A stretch of 64,000 nt of DNA. Source: UBA1845 sp002338715. GTDB lineage: Bacteria > Planctomycetota > Phycisphaerae > UBA1845. The position numbers and the translations under genes are program-made. The notes beneath the pieces are model-generated. The model had not been told where the DNA came from, made no database searches, and worked only from the letters and a program-made list of their open reading frames with translations. Of the stretch, positions 1 through 8,907 are shown one piece after another; positions within the stretch are counted from its first letter, which is position 1; the number at the start of each line of letters is the position of its first letter. The stretch covers positions 1 through 64,000 of the forward strand of contig DAORAL010000025.1 in NCBI GenBank assembly GCA_035344155.1, written 5' to 3'.

Positions 1-182
1 ATGATGCGAAAGTATACGAAGACACCAAATGTCCGGTTTTGGGATAGCCTCTAATGTCGAAGCTCGAAAGTCGCCGATGGTTTGCACTCGCAACGTGGTG
101 ATTCCGCGCAAGTCGTTCGCGCCGATCATTGCGCTCGCAACCGTCGATTGCAAACGGGCCAGCGAAACCTGGGGGAGGAATG

Positions 183-977
183 ATGTCCAAAGTTGCCGTC
201 CGACACATCGAAATCGAACTCGAAAAATTGCCGGCGACGGCGGATGGTCTGCGCCTTTTGCATTTGTCAGATTTGCACTTGCGCCGTTGGGGACGCGTCG
301 AGCAGGAGACGCAACGGTTGCTCACATCGATCGACCACGACCTGCTTGTCATCACGGGCGACTTCTGCTTTCGACCGCAGCAACATGCGCGTGCGGCGGA
401 ACTGACCAACCGACTGTTGGAACCGGTCTCACCAAAGCATGGGATCATCGCGGTGCTGGGCAACCATGATCTGCCATGTTTCACCGCGCACGAAACGCGG
501 CTGCGGTTTCTGCGAAATTCAAACATGTATGTCGAGTTGGATTCGGGCGGGGCATTGTGCCTCGCCGGGGTCGAGCAAAGTCATCACCGACGCGGCGAGG
601 CGATGACCGCGCTCGAGGGCACGACTTCGGAACTCCCCAGAATCCTGCTCACGCATTACCCGTCCACCGCATTCGAACTGCCGTCGACGTCGGGCGTGCT
701 GGTGCTTGCAGGGCATACGCATGGCGGTCAGATTCGAATTCCGGGGATCGGATGCGTTTACAACAACGACCGCATCCCGGTGTCGATGTCGCGGGGGCTG
801 CACCTGGTCAACGGGAATTGGTTGCACGTGTCGGCTGGCATCGGCGCTTCGCCCCCCGTACCGACGCGGCTGTTCTGCCCGCCCGAAATCGGGCTGATCA
901 CACTGAGAACGCGTGTCCGACGGGATGCATCATGGCACCGGGAGTATTCGGCAGGAAAAGTTCCAGTTGGTGTTTGA
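183..977 (+). CDS. Metallophosphoesterase (calcineurin-like, YkuE type)
   Basis: Predicted metal-dependent phosphohydrolase of the calcineurin-like superfamily; substrate unknown. The metal-site motifs appear in order: a DLHLRRWG block near residue 30 (the D-x-H site), GDF near 57, GNHD near 95, a lone His in LLTHYP near 157, and GHTHGGQ near 177. GHTHGGQ is the motif typical of the YkuE/YaeI branch, whose studied members act on lipid A precursors or other phosphoesters. At about 264 residues it has normal family length. No clear signal peptide or N-terminal membrane anchor is seen, unlike many YkuE proteins. The start at 183 is chosen because GGAGG lies 4 bases upstream; an adjacent ATG at 180 is also possible. 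It stands alone, with 379 bases before the next gene. Confidence 0.88.
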   Translation: MSKVAVRHIEIELEKLPATADGLRLLHLSDLHLRRWGRVEQETQRLLTSIDHDLLVITGDFCFRPQQHARAAELTNRLLEPVSPKHGIIAVLGNHDLPCFTAHETRLRFLRNSNMYVELDSGGALCLAGVEQSHHRRGEAMTALEGTTSELPRILLTHYPSTAFELPSTSGVLVLAGHTHGGQIRIPGIGCVYNNDRIPVSMSRGLHLVNGNWLHVSAGIGASPPVPTRLFCPPEIGLITLRTRVRRDASWHREYSAGKVPVGV

Positions 978-1356
978 CTGGCGATTTGGCGAGCTTTATA
1001 TTTGATCAGAGGGGCGTAACGGCTTTGCGGGTGGTGTCTTCCCCGACATCGTGCTACCGCAGAAATTCCCAGTCTTCGCCTTTTGTGTAGTCACTTCCGA
1101 TCATTGCCAGTCAAATAGTGCGCGCATCAAGATATTGGCAATGGACACCCATTTGATAAAAGAGCAGCCGCCCATTTGAGGTGGGTTTCTGGATTGCCTG
1201 GCCCGCTGGAGTCGGCGGATTGGGATTGGGGTATTGAAGTGACAAAACGCTTGCGGCACATCGCGAATGGGCCACAGGTCTCGACAATGAAATCGGATGC
1301 GGATGGCCGATAGCTGAAATGGAATCACCGACAGGTTAATCGGTGCGAAGAACAAC
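978..1356. other. Intergenic region, no gene seen
   Basis: This 379-base stretch separates the metallophosphoesterase from the protein kinase. Open frames here are short and have no ribosome binding site or recognisable product. No convincing terminator hairpin with a T-run is visible. It presumably holds the kinase promoter, which I cannot locate. Confidence 0.5.
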
Positions 1357-2235
1357 ATGAGCATTGACGTTCCACATTACAGAATCATGGGCAAGCTCGG
1401 CACCGGTGCCGACAGCACCATCTATCAGGCCAAGGCGCTCAAGACGGGCGTCATCTATGCCATCAAGCATGTCAAGGTCACGACGCCTGAAAGTCACAAG
1501 ACCATCGAGCTCATGAAGGATGAGCATCAGTGCGGCTCGCTGATGGATCACCCGGCATTGCGCAAGACTTACGAACTCCGACTGGTGAAGCGCCGGCTGA
1601 CGTTGAAGGCGGCGATGTTGTTCATGGAATACGTCGAGGGCAAATCACTCGCGGAGTTGGCTACCTCGCTCAGCGTTCTACAGGCGCTGTATCTGTTTGA
1701 GAAAGCAGCCGACGCGTTGGCCGAGATGCACAAAATCGGTTTCGTCCACGCCGACCTCAAACCGGGCAACATCCTGGTGATGAGCGATCAGAACATCAAG
1801 CTGATCGACTTCGGCCAATCGTGCAGAATCAATCAGGTCAAACCGCGCATTCAGGGCACGATCGACTACATGGCCCCGGAGCAGGAATCCAAGAGTCGCC
1901 TTGACGCGCGGACCGACGTTTTCGGCTTGGGAGCAACGTTTCACAAGGTTCTGACTGGTAAGCCCATCGCCACCAAGATGAACCAGAATCTCGACGTGCA
2001 CTCATTGGGTCGATTGGGTGTGCGCAAGTCCGACAACGAGCAGCCGTCACTCGAAGAACTGCCGCCGGTGATTTCCAAGCTGATCGTGGATTGCTGTCAG
2101 CAAAATCCCGACAAGCGCCCCAAGGACATGCACGACTTCATCTCAAGGTGCAGGATGGCCCGCCTAACGCTCGCAAAAGCAGCCGAGACCGAAGAAGCCA
2201 AAGCCGCCAGAAAAAGTCAAACCGACGCGACCTAG
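1357..2235 (+). CDS. Soluble serine/threonine protein kinase
   Basis: Hanks-type protein kinase of 292 residues consisting of little more than the kinase domain. Visible elements are the glycine loop GTGADSTIYQ (15-24), the ATP-binding Lys37 in YAIK, the catalytic loop HADLKPGN (131-138, base Asp133), the magnesium motif DFG (151-153), the APE segment (173-175) and a C-lobe end NPDKRPKDM. The usual HRD Arg is replaced by Ala, so this is a non-RD kinase that may not need activation-loop phosphorylation (inference from the kinase family). There is no transmembrane helix, PASTA, WD40 or other sensor domain, so it is predicted to be cytosolic and its stimulus is unknown. Planctomycetota commonly carry many such kinases. 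The flanking genes do not reveal a substrate. Confidence 0.9.
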   Translation: MSIDVPHYRIMGKLGTGADSTIYQAKALKTGVIYAIKHVKVTTPESHKTIELMKDEHQCGSLMDHPALRKTYELRLVKRRLTLKAAMLFMEYVEGKSLAELATSLSVLQALYLFEKAADALAEMHKIGFVHADLKPGNILVMSDQNIKLIDFGQSCRINQVKPRIQGTIDYMAPEQESKSRLDARTDVFGLGATFHKVLTGKPIATKMNQNLDVHSLGRLGVRKSDNEQPSLEELPPVISKLIVDCCQQNPDKRPKDMHDFISRCRMARLTLAKAAETEEAKAARKSQTDAT

Positions 2236-2465
2236 CGTGGTCCCCGCCCCAGACGGGCCGTAATCAACATGCCGATTGGAATTCGGCTGCCCCACCTGCC
2301 CCGCTCACATCCGCCAACGTTGCAATCATCGGATGACCTGTTATCTCTACGCACATTCCGCGATCGCGACCATGGCGACCTGTCGGCTGGCTTGTGTGCG
2401 AACCGGGCCTGAATCGTGCTGCCGGCGCCAATCCTCGATAACTGCCGTTCCAATCAGGAGACACC

Positions 2466-4484
2466 GTGACTGCCAGCCCAACTGCCGTTGAAAAAACGTG
2501 TATTGATACGATCCGCACGCTGTCCATGGACGCGGTGCAGCGGGCGAATTCGGGCCACCCTGGTGCGCCGATCGCCCTCGCTCCGTTGGCGTTCACGCTA
2601 TATCGCAAAGTGCTGCGGTTCAATCCGAAGAATCCCGCATTCGCCAACCGCGACCGGTTCGTGTTGTCGAACGGGCACGCGTCGATGCTGCTCTATTCGT
2701 CGCTGCACCTGAGCGGGTTTGACGTGTCGATCGACGACATCAAGCAGTTCCGCCAGCTCAACAGCAAGACCCCCGGGCATCCGGAATATGGTCACACGCC
2801 TGGTGTCGAAACCACGACCGGTCCGCTTGGTCAGGGCGCTGCGAACAGCGTGGGGATGGCCGTCGCGGAAAAATGGCTCGCCGCCCACTTCAATCGACCA
2901 AACCACAAGATCGTTGACTATCGCGTCTACGCCGTGCTTGGTGACGGCTGCATGATGGAAGGCATCACGGCTGAGGCAGCATCGTTGGCCGGTCACCTGA
3001 AGCTCGACAACCTCACGTGGTTCTACGACAGCAACCGCATCACCATCGAAGGCGGAACCGACCTGGCCTATTCGGATGATGTGGCCAAGCGCTTCGAGGC
3101 GTATGGTTGGCGGGTGATCTCGATTGAAAACGTCGAGGACACCGATTCGATTCTGGTCGCGATCGCCAAAGCCAATGCCGAAACAAATCGCCCCACGTTG
3201 ATCATCACACCGAGCATCATCGGTTTCGGCGCGCCGACGCGACAGAACACAGCCCAAGCACACGGCGAACCCCTGGGCGAGGAAGAGATTCGCGGCGCCA
3301 AAAAATTCTATGGTTGGACGCATGGGCCCTTTGAAGTGCCCTCCGAAGTGACGGAGGAGTGGACCAACCACTGCGTGACCAATGGCGAAAAGATCGAAGC
3401 GGAATGGAACGCCGCGTTCGATGCCTACGCCAAAGCCCACCCGGAACTTGCGAAGGAATGGATCGCCATTCAAAACGGCACGCTTCCCGACGGATGGCGC
3501 GACGCATTCCCAACCTTCGACGCCGACGCCAAAGGGATGGCCACCCGCGCATCAGGCGGCAAGGCGTTGGCTTCGGTCTCGAAAAAGATCCCCTGGCTGA
3601 TCGGTGGAAGCGCCGACCTTGCCCCCTCTACGAAAACGCTGCTGCCCGATACCGACGACATGAGCGCCGAGAAGCGCGGCGGACGCAACATGCACTTCGG
3701 CATTCGTGAACACGCGATGGCCGCGATCTGCAACGGCATGTGTCTGTCGAAGCTCCGCCCGTTCGGCGCGAGTTTCATGGTCTTTACCGATTACGCCCGT
3801 CCGTCGATTCGACTTTCGGCGCTGATGGGTCTGCCAGTGGCGTACGTCTTCACGCATGACAGCATCGGCGTCGGTGAAGACGGTCCGACGCATCAACCGG
3901 TGGAACACCTCGCAGCCCTGCGCGCGATTCCGAATCTCGATGTCTTTAGACCCGGTGACGCCAACGAAGCTGTCGCGGCATGGGAACACACGCTGCAATC
4001 AAGCGATCGCCCCGTGATGCTTTCGCTTTCGCGGCAGAATGTTCCGACGCTTGATCCAGCTGAATTCAACGACGCGCGTCAGGCGATTCGCGGCGGATAT
4101 GTTGTGACGAAAGAAACCGAATCGCCGCAGGTCATCCTTATCGGTACGGGCACCGAATTGCAGCACTGTGTGGCCGCGTATCGAACGCTGAAGTCCGAGG
4201 GCATCGTCGCGCGAATCGTTTCGCTGCCCTGCTGGGAATTGTTCGAACGACAGGACGAAGCCTATCGCGCATCGGTTTTACCGCCTGAAATCACGGCTCG
4301 CGTGGGCATCGAAGCCGGTATCGCCATGGGATGGGAGCGGTACATCGGAAAAGACGGTATCATGATCTCGCATGAATCGTTCGGCATGTCGGCGCCGTGC
4401 GATGAAGTGATGGCCCACTTCGGCATCACGGCTGACGCGGTTGCAGATTCCGCCCGCAAGCTGATCCGCCAATTGGCCAACTGA
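2466..4484 (+). CDS. tkt: Transketolase
   Basis: Thiamine-diphosphate enzyme of the non-oxidative pentose phosphate pathway, moving two-carbon units between ketoses and aldoses in the cytosol. The 672-residue length matches full transketolases. The N-terminal part contains the RANSGHPGAPI block near residue 21, the GPLGQG segment near 118 and the GDGCMMEG cofactor motif near 158. The central pyrimidine domain has GIREHAMAA and the THDSIGVGEDGPTHQP block near 463. The start is GTG with CAGGAG five bases upstream; no better ATG lies near. Transaldolase follows 43 bases downstream on the same strand, so the two probably form a pentose phosphate operon. Confidence 0.97.
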   Translation: MTASPTAVEKTCIDTIRTLSMDAVQRANSGHPGAPIALAPLAFTLYRKVLRFNPKNPAFANRDRFVLSNGHASMLLYSSLHLSGFDVSIDDIKQFRQLNSKTPGHPEYGHTPGVETTTGPLGQGAANSVGMAVAEKWLAAHFNRPNHKIVDYRVYAVLGDGCMMEGITAEAASLAGHLKLDNLTWFYDSNRITIEGGTDLAYSDDVAKRFEAYGWRVISIENVEDTDSILVAIAKANAETNRPTLIITPSIIGFGAPTRQNTAQAHGEPLGEEEIRGAKKFYGWTHGPFEVPSEVTEEWTNHCVTNGEKIEAEWNAAFDAYAKAHPELAKEWIAIQNGTLPDGWRDAFPTFDADAKGMATRASGGKALASVSKKIPWLIGGSADLAPSTKTLLPDTDDMSAEKRGGRNMHFGIREHAMAAICNGMCLSKLRPFGASFMVFTDYARPSIRLSALMGLPVAYVFTHDSIGVGEDGPTHQPVEHLAALRAIPNLDVFRPGDANEAVAAWEHTLQSSDRPVMLSLSRQNVPTLDPAEFNDARQAIRGGYVVTKETESPQVILIGTGTELQHCVAAYRTLKSEGIVARIVSLPCWELFERQDEAYRASVLPPEITARVGIEAGIAMGWERYIGKDGIMISHESFGMSAPCDEVMAHFGITADAVADSARKLIRQLAN

Positions 4485-4527
4485 CGCCATCAATTGAAAC
4501 CTTTGAGCACTTGAGGAAACCGTCAAC

Positions 4528-5631
4528 ATGCACGCGATGTTTGAAAAACTTTCGGAATGTGGTCAATCGATCTGGTACGACAACGTCCGCCGCGACATGA
4601 TCAAAGACGGTTCGATGAAGGCGCTCTTTGACGATGGCATTTTGGGCGTCACCTCGAACCCGACCATCTTCGAAAAAGCCGTCACCGGCAGCGACGACTA
4701 CGACGAACAGATTCGCGAGTTGATCGGACAGAATCAGGACGCGTGGAATATCTACGACGCCATCACCCGTGACGACATCGCCGCGACGGCTGACCTGCTT
4801 CGACCGGTCTATGACAGGACCGATGGTGTCGATGGCTATGTCAGCATCGAAGTCAATCCGAAGCTCGCCCACGACATGGCCGGCACTTTGGCTGAAGCGC
4901 GGCGACTTTTTCAAACGCTCAAACGTCCGAACGTGATGATCAAGATTCCGGGAACGACCGAAGGCATTCCGGCGATCGAGGAGTCCATCGCGACGGGGAT
5001 CAACGTCAACGTCACGCTGATCTTCAGCGCCGACGTCTACGAAGAAATCATGCAGGCGTACATCCGCGGTTTGCAGCGCTATACCGATGCGGGCAACGAT
5101 CCTTCGCGCGTGGCTTCGGTCGCATCGTTCTTCGTCAGCCGCGTGGACAGCGCCATTGATCCGATGCTGGCTGAGTTGCCCGACGGCGCATCGCTCCAAG
5201 GAAAAGCCGCGATCGCCAACAGCAAGATTGCATACCAGCGATACCTCAACGTGTTTGGCGGCAAGGCGTTCGCGGATTTGAAAGCCAAAGGCGCAAGGGT
5301 CCAACGACCGCTATGGGCCAGCACCTCCACGAAGAACCCGGCATACTCACCCACGCTCTACGTCCACACGTTGGTCGGTCCCGACACCGTTAACACCGCC
5401 CCACCCGCCACCATCGACGCGATCCGGGACGGATTTGATGTTTCGACAACGGTTACCGAAGACGTCGAACAGGCCAAGAGCGACCTCGCCAAGATCGAGT
5501 CGATGGGTATCTCAATCGCCAAGGTCACCGAAGATCTGAGAGAAGCGGGCGTCAATTCGTTCGCAAAATCATTCGATCAGTTGCTCGCGGCGATCGAATC
5601 CAAACGAACCGCGATGGCCGACTCAAAGTAA
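4528..5631 (+). CDS. tal: Transaldolase
   Basis: Schiff-base aldolase transferring dihydroxyacetone units in the pentose phosphate pathway, working with the transketolase directly upstream. The 367-residue protein shows the TSNPTIFEKA motif at 42-51 and the active-site lysine motif VMIKIPGT with Lys139. Its length and the IWYDNV start place it with the longer transaldolases of actinobacterial and cyanobacterial type rather than the short FSA-like enzymes. The ATG is preceded by TTGAGG about 12 bases upstream. The Schiff-base lysine and most conserved blocks are intact, so activity is expected. Confidence 0.96.
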   Translation: MHAMFEKLSECGQSIWYDNVRRDMIKDGSMKALFDDGILGVTSNPTIFEKAVTGSDDYDEQIRELIGQNQDAWNIYDAITRDDIAATADLLRPVYDRTDGVDGYVSIEVNPKLAHDMAGTLAEARRLFQTLKRPNVMIKIPGTTEGIPAIEESIATGINVNVTLIFSADVYEEIMQAYIRGLQRYTDAGNDPSRVASVASFFVSRVDSAIDPMLAELPDGASLQGKAAIANSKIAYQRYLNVFGGKAFADLKAKGARVQRPLWASTSTKNPAYSPTLYVHTLVGPDTVNTAPPATIDAIRDGFDVSTTVTEDVEQAKSDLAKIESMGISIAKVTEDLREAGVNSFAKSFDQLLAAIESKRTAMADSK

Positions 5632-5652
5632 GCAACCCAAACGTAAATCAAA

Positions 5653-5680
5653 AACCGTGCCACTGCTCTGTGAGCAGTGC
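5653..5680 (+). repeat. Dispersed palindromic repeat, copy 1
   Basis: A 28-base element whose core CACTGCTC-TGT-GAGCAGTG (5661-5679) is a perfect 8-bp hairpin with a 3-base loop. The same 28 bases occur inverted at 8863-8890, and 24 of them directly at 8811-8834. It lies in the gap between the convergent transaldolase and the small gene at 5791. Its recurrence between genes suggests a REP-like family. It may also act as a weak terminator, although no T-run follows it. Confidence 0.8.
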
Positions 5681-5790
5681 AATCACCGTCGACATGGACT
5701 GAGAAGAAGGTTTACTCGGTTCGGCGTGCGCAAGGCGCGGGCTGATTTGGCAAGGCGTGATTTGCTGCGTTGATTCGCTACGTGTTGAAC

Positions 5791-6132
5791 TCAGGCGCCG
5801 GCGTAAGCTGATGCTTCCCATTGATCGCGCCATTTGGCCTCGCGGGTGTTGACCCATTCCTTGGCCGCGTCTTCCCATTGAACGGTGACGCCGCGCTCTC
5901 TTGAAACTCGATCGCGATAGGCATCGATCTCGCTGATCTGCGCTTGGACGTCGCGGCGCATCTTTTGTTGTCGCCAGTCGTCCGCGTGGTTCTGCTCCCA
6001 GCTTTCGATGGCTTCTTCGAACGACGGATCATAACCGCGCTCGATTCCCAGGTAGTACTTATGAACAAGGATGGCTCGGTACTCTGAAGGACGGTACTGG
6101 TTCAGATCCATCGTTGTTGTCCATGCATTCAT
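5791..6132 (-). CDS. Conserved-looking hypothetical protein, 113 aa
   Basis: A small charged soluble protein I cannot assign to a named family. It contains an HKYYLGIERGYD segment, then two stretches of similar design rich in Trp, Glu and Arg (EEAIESWEQNHADDWR and WEDAAKEWVNTREAKWR). This looks like an internal duplication of a helical unit. It has no signal peptide or membrane segment. The start at 6132 is chosen because GAGGTGG lies 6 bases upstream; the frame is open further up but lacks a ribosome site there. It is convergent with transaldolase and lies downstream of glyS on the same strand, about 450 bases away. Confidence 0.72.
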   Translation of the reverse strand: MNAWTTTMDLNQYRPSEYRAILVHKYYLGIERGYDPSFEEAIESWEQNHADDWRQQKMRRDVQAQISEIDAYRDRVSRERGVTVQWEDAAKEWVNTREAKWRDQWEASAYAGA

Positions 6133-6586
6133 CACATCCACCTCAACACAACTTTCTGGCAACACCTCTTTGTTGGCAACACGTCGTCTTGCCAACAGAG
6201 ACCCGACTCGCGGCGTGCGGACAATCTTATGTTATCGTCACGCCAACCCCGAAGACAAGTCCCCATCCGACCGGGCTGTTTCAGCCAACGTCCGGATTCG
6301 ACTAGGATCGGCAATATTCATCGGCCAATAAAGTTCCCAGCCATGAATCCGATCTCCACGTCAATTCGCGTTTACCGGCTTGAAACTGGCAGAATTATCC
6401 CAATGGGTCAATCGGTAGGCAAGCGCAAACTGTCGCCGATGCGCCGACGATCCGCAGCCGAAACGTCACCATCAACCTGAAAAATGGGGAAATCTGTGCA
6501 CGCGCAGACGCCAGGCGCACGGCGACTCATCCACCGCGCGTCACAACGGGGAATATGCGCAAACGATCGAACAATTGTGCGCGTTT
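6133..6586. other. Intergenic region, no gene seen
   Basis: This 454-base stretch lies downstream of glyS and upstream of the small gene at 5791, both on the minus strand. Small open frames exist on both strands but none has a ribosome site or recognisable product. A short GCGCA/TGCGC hairpin at 6557-6582 is followed by five T on the plus strand, which is the wrong direction to terminate glyS. Confidence 0.5.
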
Positions 6587-8185
6587 TTAGGCTTGAAGTT
6601 GATCACGCAAGTATTCGCCGCAGCGCGATTTGTCGATCCGCTGCTGGCTTGCGTCATCTCTGTTACGAACTGTAACTGTTCCATCCTCTTTCGTCTGGCC
6701 GTCAACCGTAAAACAGAACGGCGTGCCAGCTTCATCCATGCGGGCGTAACGCTTGCCGATAGCCTGCTTGATGTCGTATTGGCACGGATAGTGCCTGCGC
6801 AGTTCGTTGTAGATCGGCTCGGCCAACTCGGGCATTCCGTCCTTGGCCACCAGCGGGAAGACGGCGGCTTTGATCGGCGCGAGTCGCGGGTGAAACCTCA
6901 TGAACTCGGGACTGGCCCGGTTTTCATCGACGGTGTACGCCTCGGTGATAAACGCCAGCACGCTGCGATCGACGCCGCCCGACGGTTCGATCACGTAAGG
7001 TACGAAGCGTTCCTTGCGTTGATCATCGAAGTACGAGAGGTCCTTACCACTCTTACCGATGTGGGCTTTGAGGTCGTAGTCGGTGCGGTTGGCGATGCCC
7101 TCAAGTTCACTGACGCCGAACGGGAAGTCGTATTCGACGTCGGCGCATCCCTTGGCGTAGTGCGCGAGTTCGTTGCCTTCGTGTTCGCGCAGAACCAGCA
7201 TCTCGCTCTTGAGACCGAGACCCACGTACCAGTTGTGGCGGACGTCGCGCCAAAAAGTGTACCACTCGTCGGCTTCGGATGGATGGCAGAAGAATTCAAT
7301 CTCGTACTGTTCAAATTCGCGCGAACGGAACGTGAAGTTACGCGGGTTGATTTCATTGCGGAAGCTCTTGCCGATCTGGGCGATACCGAGCGGCAGCTTC
7401 ACGCGCGATGAATCGATGACGTTTTTGAAGTTTGCAAAAATGCCTTGCGCCGTTTCTGGGCGCAGGTACGCAATCGACGACGAATCCTGAAGCGCGCCGA
7501 TATTCGTCTGAAGCATCAGGTTGAATTCGCGCGGTTCAGTCAACTCACCGCCGCATGTCGGACAGGTCTTGTTCAAGCCGCTATTCGCACCGTCAACGAA
7601 AATGTGCTTCGTTGCGGTTGCGAAGTCGACACCGTCTCCCTCGCCCGCCAGCGCCGCAATCACGGTGTCCGTCTGCGTCACCAGTGGCAAACCTGCGGCT
7701 TGTTTGGTTCCCTTCTTCTTCGCCCAACTCTTGAGCTTTTCGAACGCAGGGGCTTTGCTTGAATCGAACGCATCTTTGACCTGCTCATACCAGTCACTGG
7801 CTTCAACGCCCTCAGCCACCTGGTCCTCGCGGAAGCGTCCCTTGCAGAGTTTGCAATCGCACATCGGATCGCTGAAACCGCCGACGTGCCCGGAAGCCTC
7901 CCAGACCTTGGGGTTCATGATGATCGAGCAATCGACACCGACCATCTGGAAGTCTTTTCCATTCGGGCCAACCGGTGGGTTGCGCACCATGTCGTGCCAC
8001 CAGGCGTCTTTGACGTTTCGCTTCAGCTCGGTACCGAGTGGGCCATAATCCCAGAAACCGCCGATTCCGCCGTAGATCTCGCTGGATTGAAAAATGAATC
8101 CTCGTCGCCGGCAGAGGGCGACGATCTTTTCCATTTTTTCTGCCTTAGACAGACCTGAGTCTGATTTGCCTGGGTTTGCGGCCAT
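6587..8185 (-). CDS. glyS: Glycyl-tRNA synthetase, single-chain alpha2 type
   Basis: Charges tRNA-Gly with glycine in the cytosol. The 532-residue protein is the archaeal/eukaryotic-like homodimeric form, not the bacterial alpha2beta2 enzyme. Evidence includes the N-terminal block FIFQSSEIYGGIGGFWDYGP, the ASGHVGGFSDPM segment, the LRPETAQGIF motif and class II motif 2 around FRNEINPR and TFRSREFEQYEIEFF. Cysteine pairs CDCKLCKG and CPTCGGE are likely zinc ligands in the insertion. The frame is open to 8374, but the conserved N-terminus, the ATG at 8185 and an AAAGGA about 9 bases upstream support the shorter start. It appears to be transcribed alone. Confidence 0.95.
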   Translation of the reverse strand: MAANPGKSDSGLSKAEKMEKIVALCRRRGFIFQSSEIYGGIGGFWDYGPLGTELKRNVKDAWWHDMVRNPPVGPNGKDFQMVGVDCSIIMNPKVWEASGHVGGFSDPMCDCKLCKGRFREDQVAEGVEASDWYEQVKDAFDSSKAPAFEKLKSWAKKKGTKQAAGLPLVTQTDTVIAALAGEGDGVDFATATKHIFVDGANSGLNKTCPTCGGELTEPREFNLMLQTNIGALQDSSSIAYLRPETAQGIFANFKNVIDSSRVKLPLGIAQIGKSFRNEINPRNFTFRSREFEQYEIEFFCHPSEADEWYTFWRDVRHNWYVGLGLKSEMLVLREHEGNELAHYAKGCADVEYDFPFGVSELEGIANRTDYDLKAHIGKSGKDLSYFDDQRKERFVPYVIEPSGGVDRSVLAFITEAYTVDENRASPEFMRFHPRLAPIKAAVFPLVAKDGMPELAEPIYNELRRHYPCQYDIKQAIGKRYARMDEAGTPFCFTVDGQTKEDGTVTVRNRDDASQQRIDKSRCGEYLRDQLQA

Positions 8186-8597
8186 CCAACCATGTCCTTT
8201 TGCTAAAACGAAGATCCACCGAGCGGGCCCAAACGCCCTTCCGATGCCGTCTGGCGAAGTCGCGTATCTAACAGATAATCGCCCATCCCACAAAGGAAGA
8301 CGACCAATGCCGGTTTTGGTCGCCCCACCTCGGCGATCCGCTCCCACCGCACTGATGTTGCCCTGAAACATCACCAGACCGCGGATCGTTGCTCAAAGGC
8401 AACAGCCCAATACAATCCAACGGGTCCGATAGTCGGCTCGATCGATTGGGGCGACGTTATCTTCTTACCGCTCAAGGGTTTGGAAGATCGGGCCAAAATG
8501 GGCGTTCAACCGGGGATGACGGCGCGCGGGTTGCAAATGGTTCCTTCAGAGAGAAGCAAAAGCCATTGAGCCCTTGGAGGCCAAAGGAGCCCATCCG
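8186..8597. other. Intergenic region, divergent promoters expected
   Basis: About 410 bases separate the start of glyS (minus) from a possible very small gene on the plus strand. I see no longer coding region, no RNA gene and no T-box-like leader motif that I can support. Promoters for both directions are expected but were not located. Confidence 0.4.
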
Positions 8598-8690
8598 ATG
8601 AAAATCAACTGGTTCACCGTCTACTGGTTCTTCCGACGCAAGGCAAAGGTGGCTTTCCTGGCGTTCATGACTTACGCCGCGCTTTGCTAG
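8598..8690 (+). CDS. Possible 30-residue small protein
   Basis: A very short frame starting with ATG, with AAGGAG eight bases upstream, an excellent Shine-Dalgarno spacing. The product is aromatic and basic at first (KINWFTVYWFFRRKAK), then hydrophobic (VAFLAFMTYAALC), ending in Cys and a TAG stop. It could be a small membrane-associated peptide. No homologue is recognised. The strong ribosome site in a 700-base gap is the main support, and a chance match cannot be excluded. Confidence 0.35.
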   Translation: MKINWFTVYWFFRRKAKVAFLAFMTYAALC

Positions 8691-8810
8691 GCCTTCCCGA
8701 ATACCTTCACACGTCCTGTCTCTTAACCGAGGACCTTGCGCCCGTTTCTGTATGTTCCGATAAGATTATTGGCACGCAGGCGAACTTGTGTACTACACTT
8801 CATTCAAGAG

Positions 8811-8890
8811 GTGCCACTGCTCTGTGAGCAGTGCTGGGCCGTTGGCGACAAACTTCATGCTAGCACTGCTCACAGAGCAGTGGCACGGTT
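8811..8890. repeat. Inverted pair of dispersed palindromic repeats (REP-like doublet)
   Basis: The 25-base sequence at 8811-8835 is repeated exactly in inverted orientation at 8862-8886, and the second copy extends to 8890 with the same flank as copy 1 at 5653. The arms are separated by 26 bases, so the whole unit can fold into one long hairpin, and each arm also folds alone. This head-to-head arrangement resembles the REP doublets (BIMEs) made by RAYT transposases in other bacteria. The downstream arm ends only 17 bases before the ferredoxin start codon, so it lies in that gene's leader. Confidence 0.85.
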
Positions 8891-8907
8891 GCGAATCTAA
8901 ACCATCT

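Noticed and set aside
1..182. End of an upstream gene at the left edge
   Set aside because: No frame entering from the left gives recognisable protein sequence; region left unassigned.
4426..5304. Minus-strand frame opposite transaldolase
   Set aside because: Antisense to a conserved enzyme; no family resemblance.
6557..6582. GCGCA/TGCGC hairpin followed by five T
   Set aside because: It points along the plus strand, where no gene ends; weak five-pair stem, so not called as a terminator.
6575..7411. Plus-strand open frame of 278 codons opposite glyS
   Set aside because: It is antisense to conserved glycyl-tRNA synthetase sequence and has no product-like motifs; shadow of high-GC coding.
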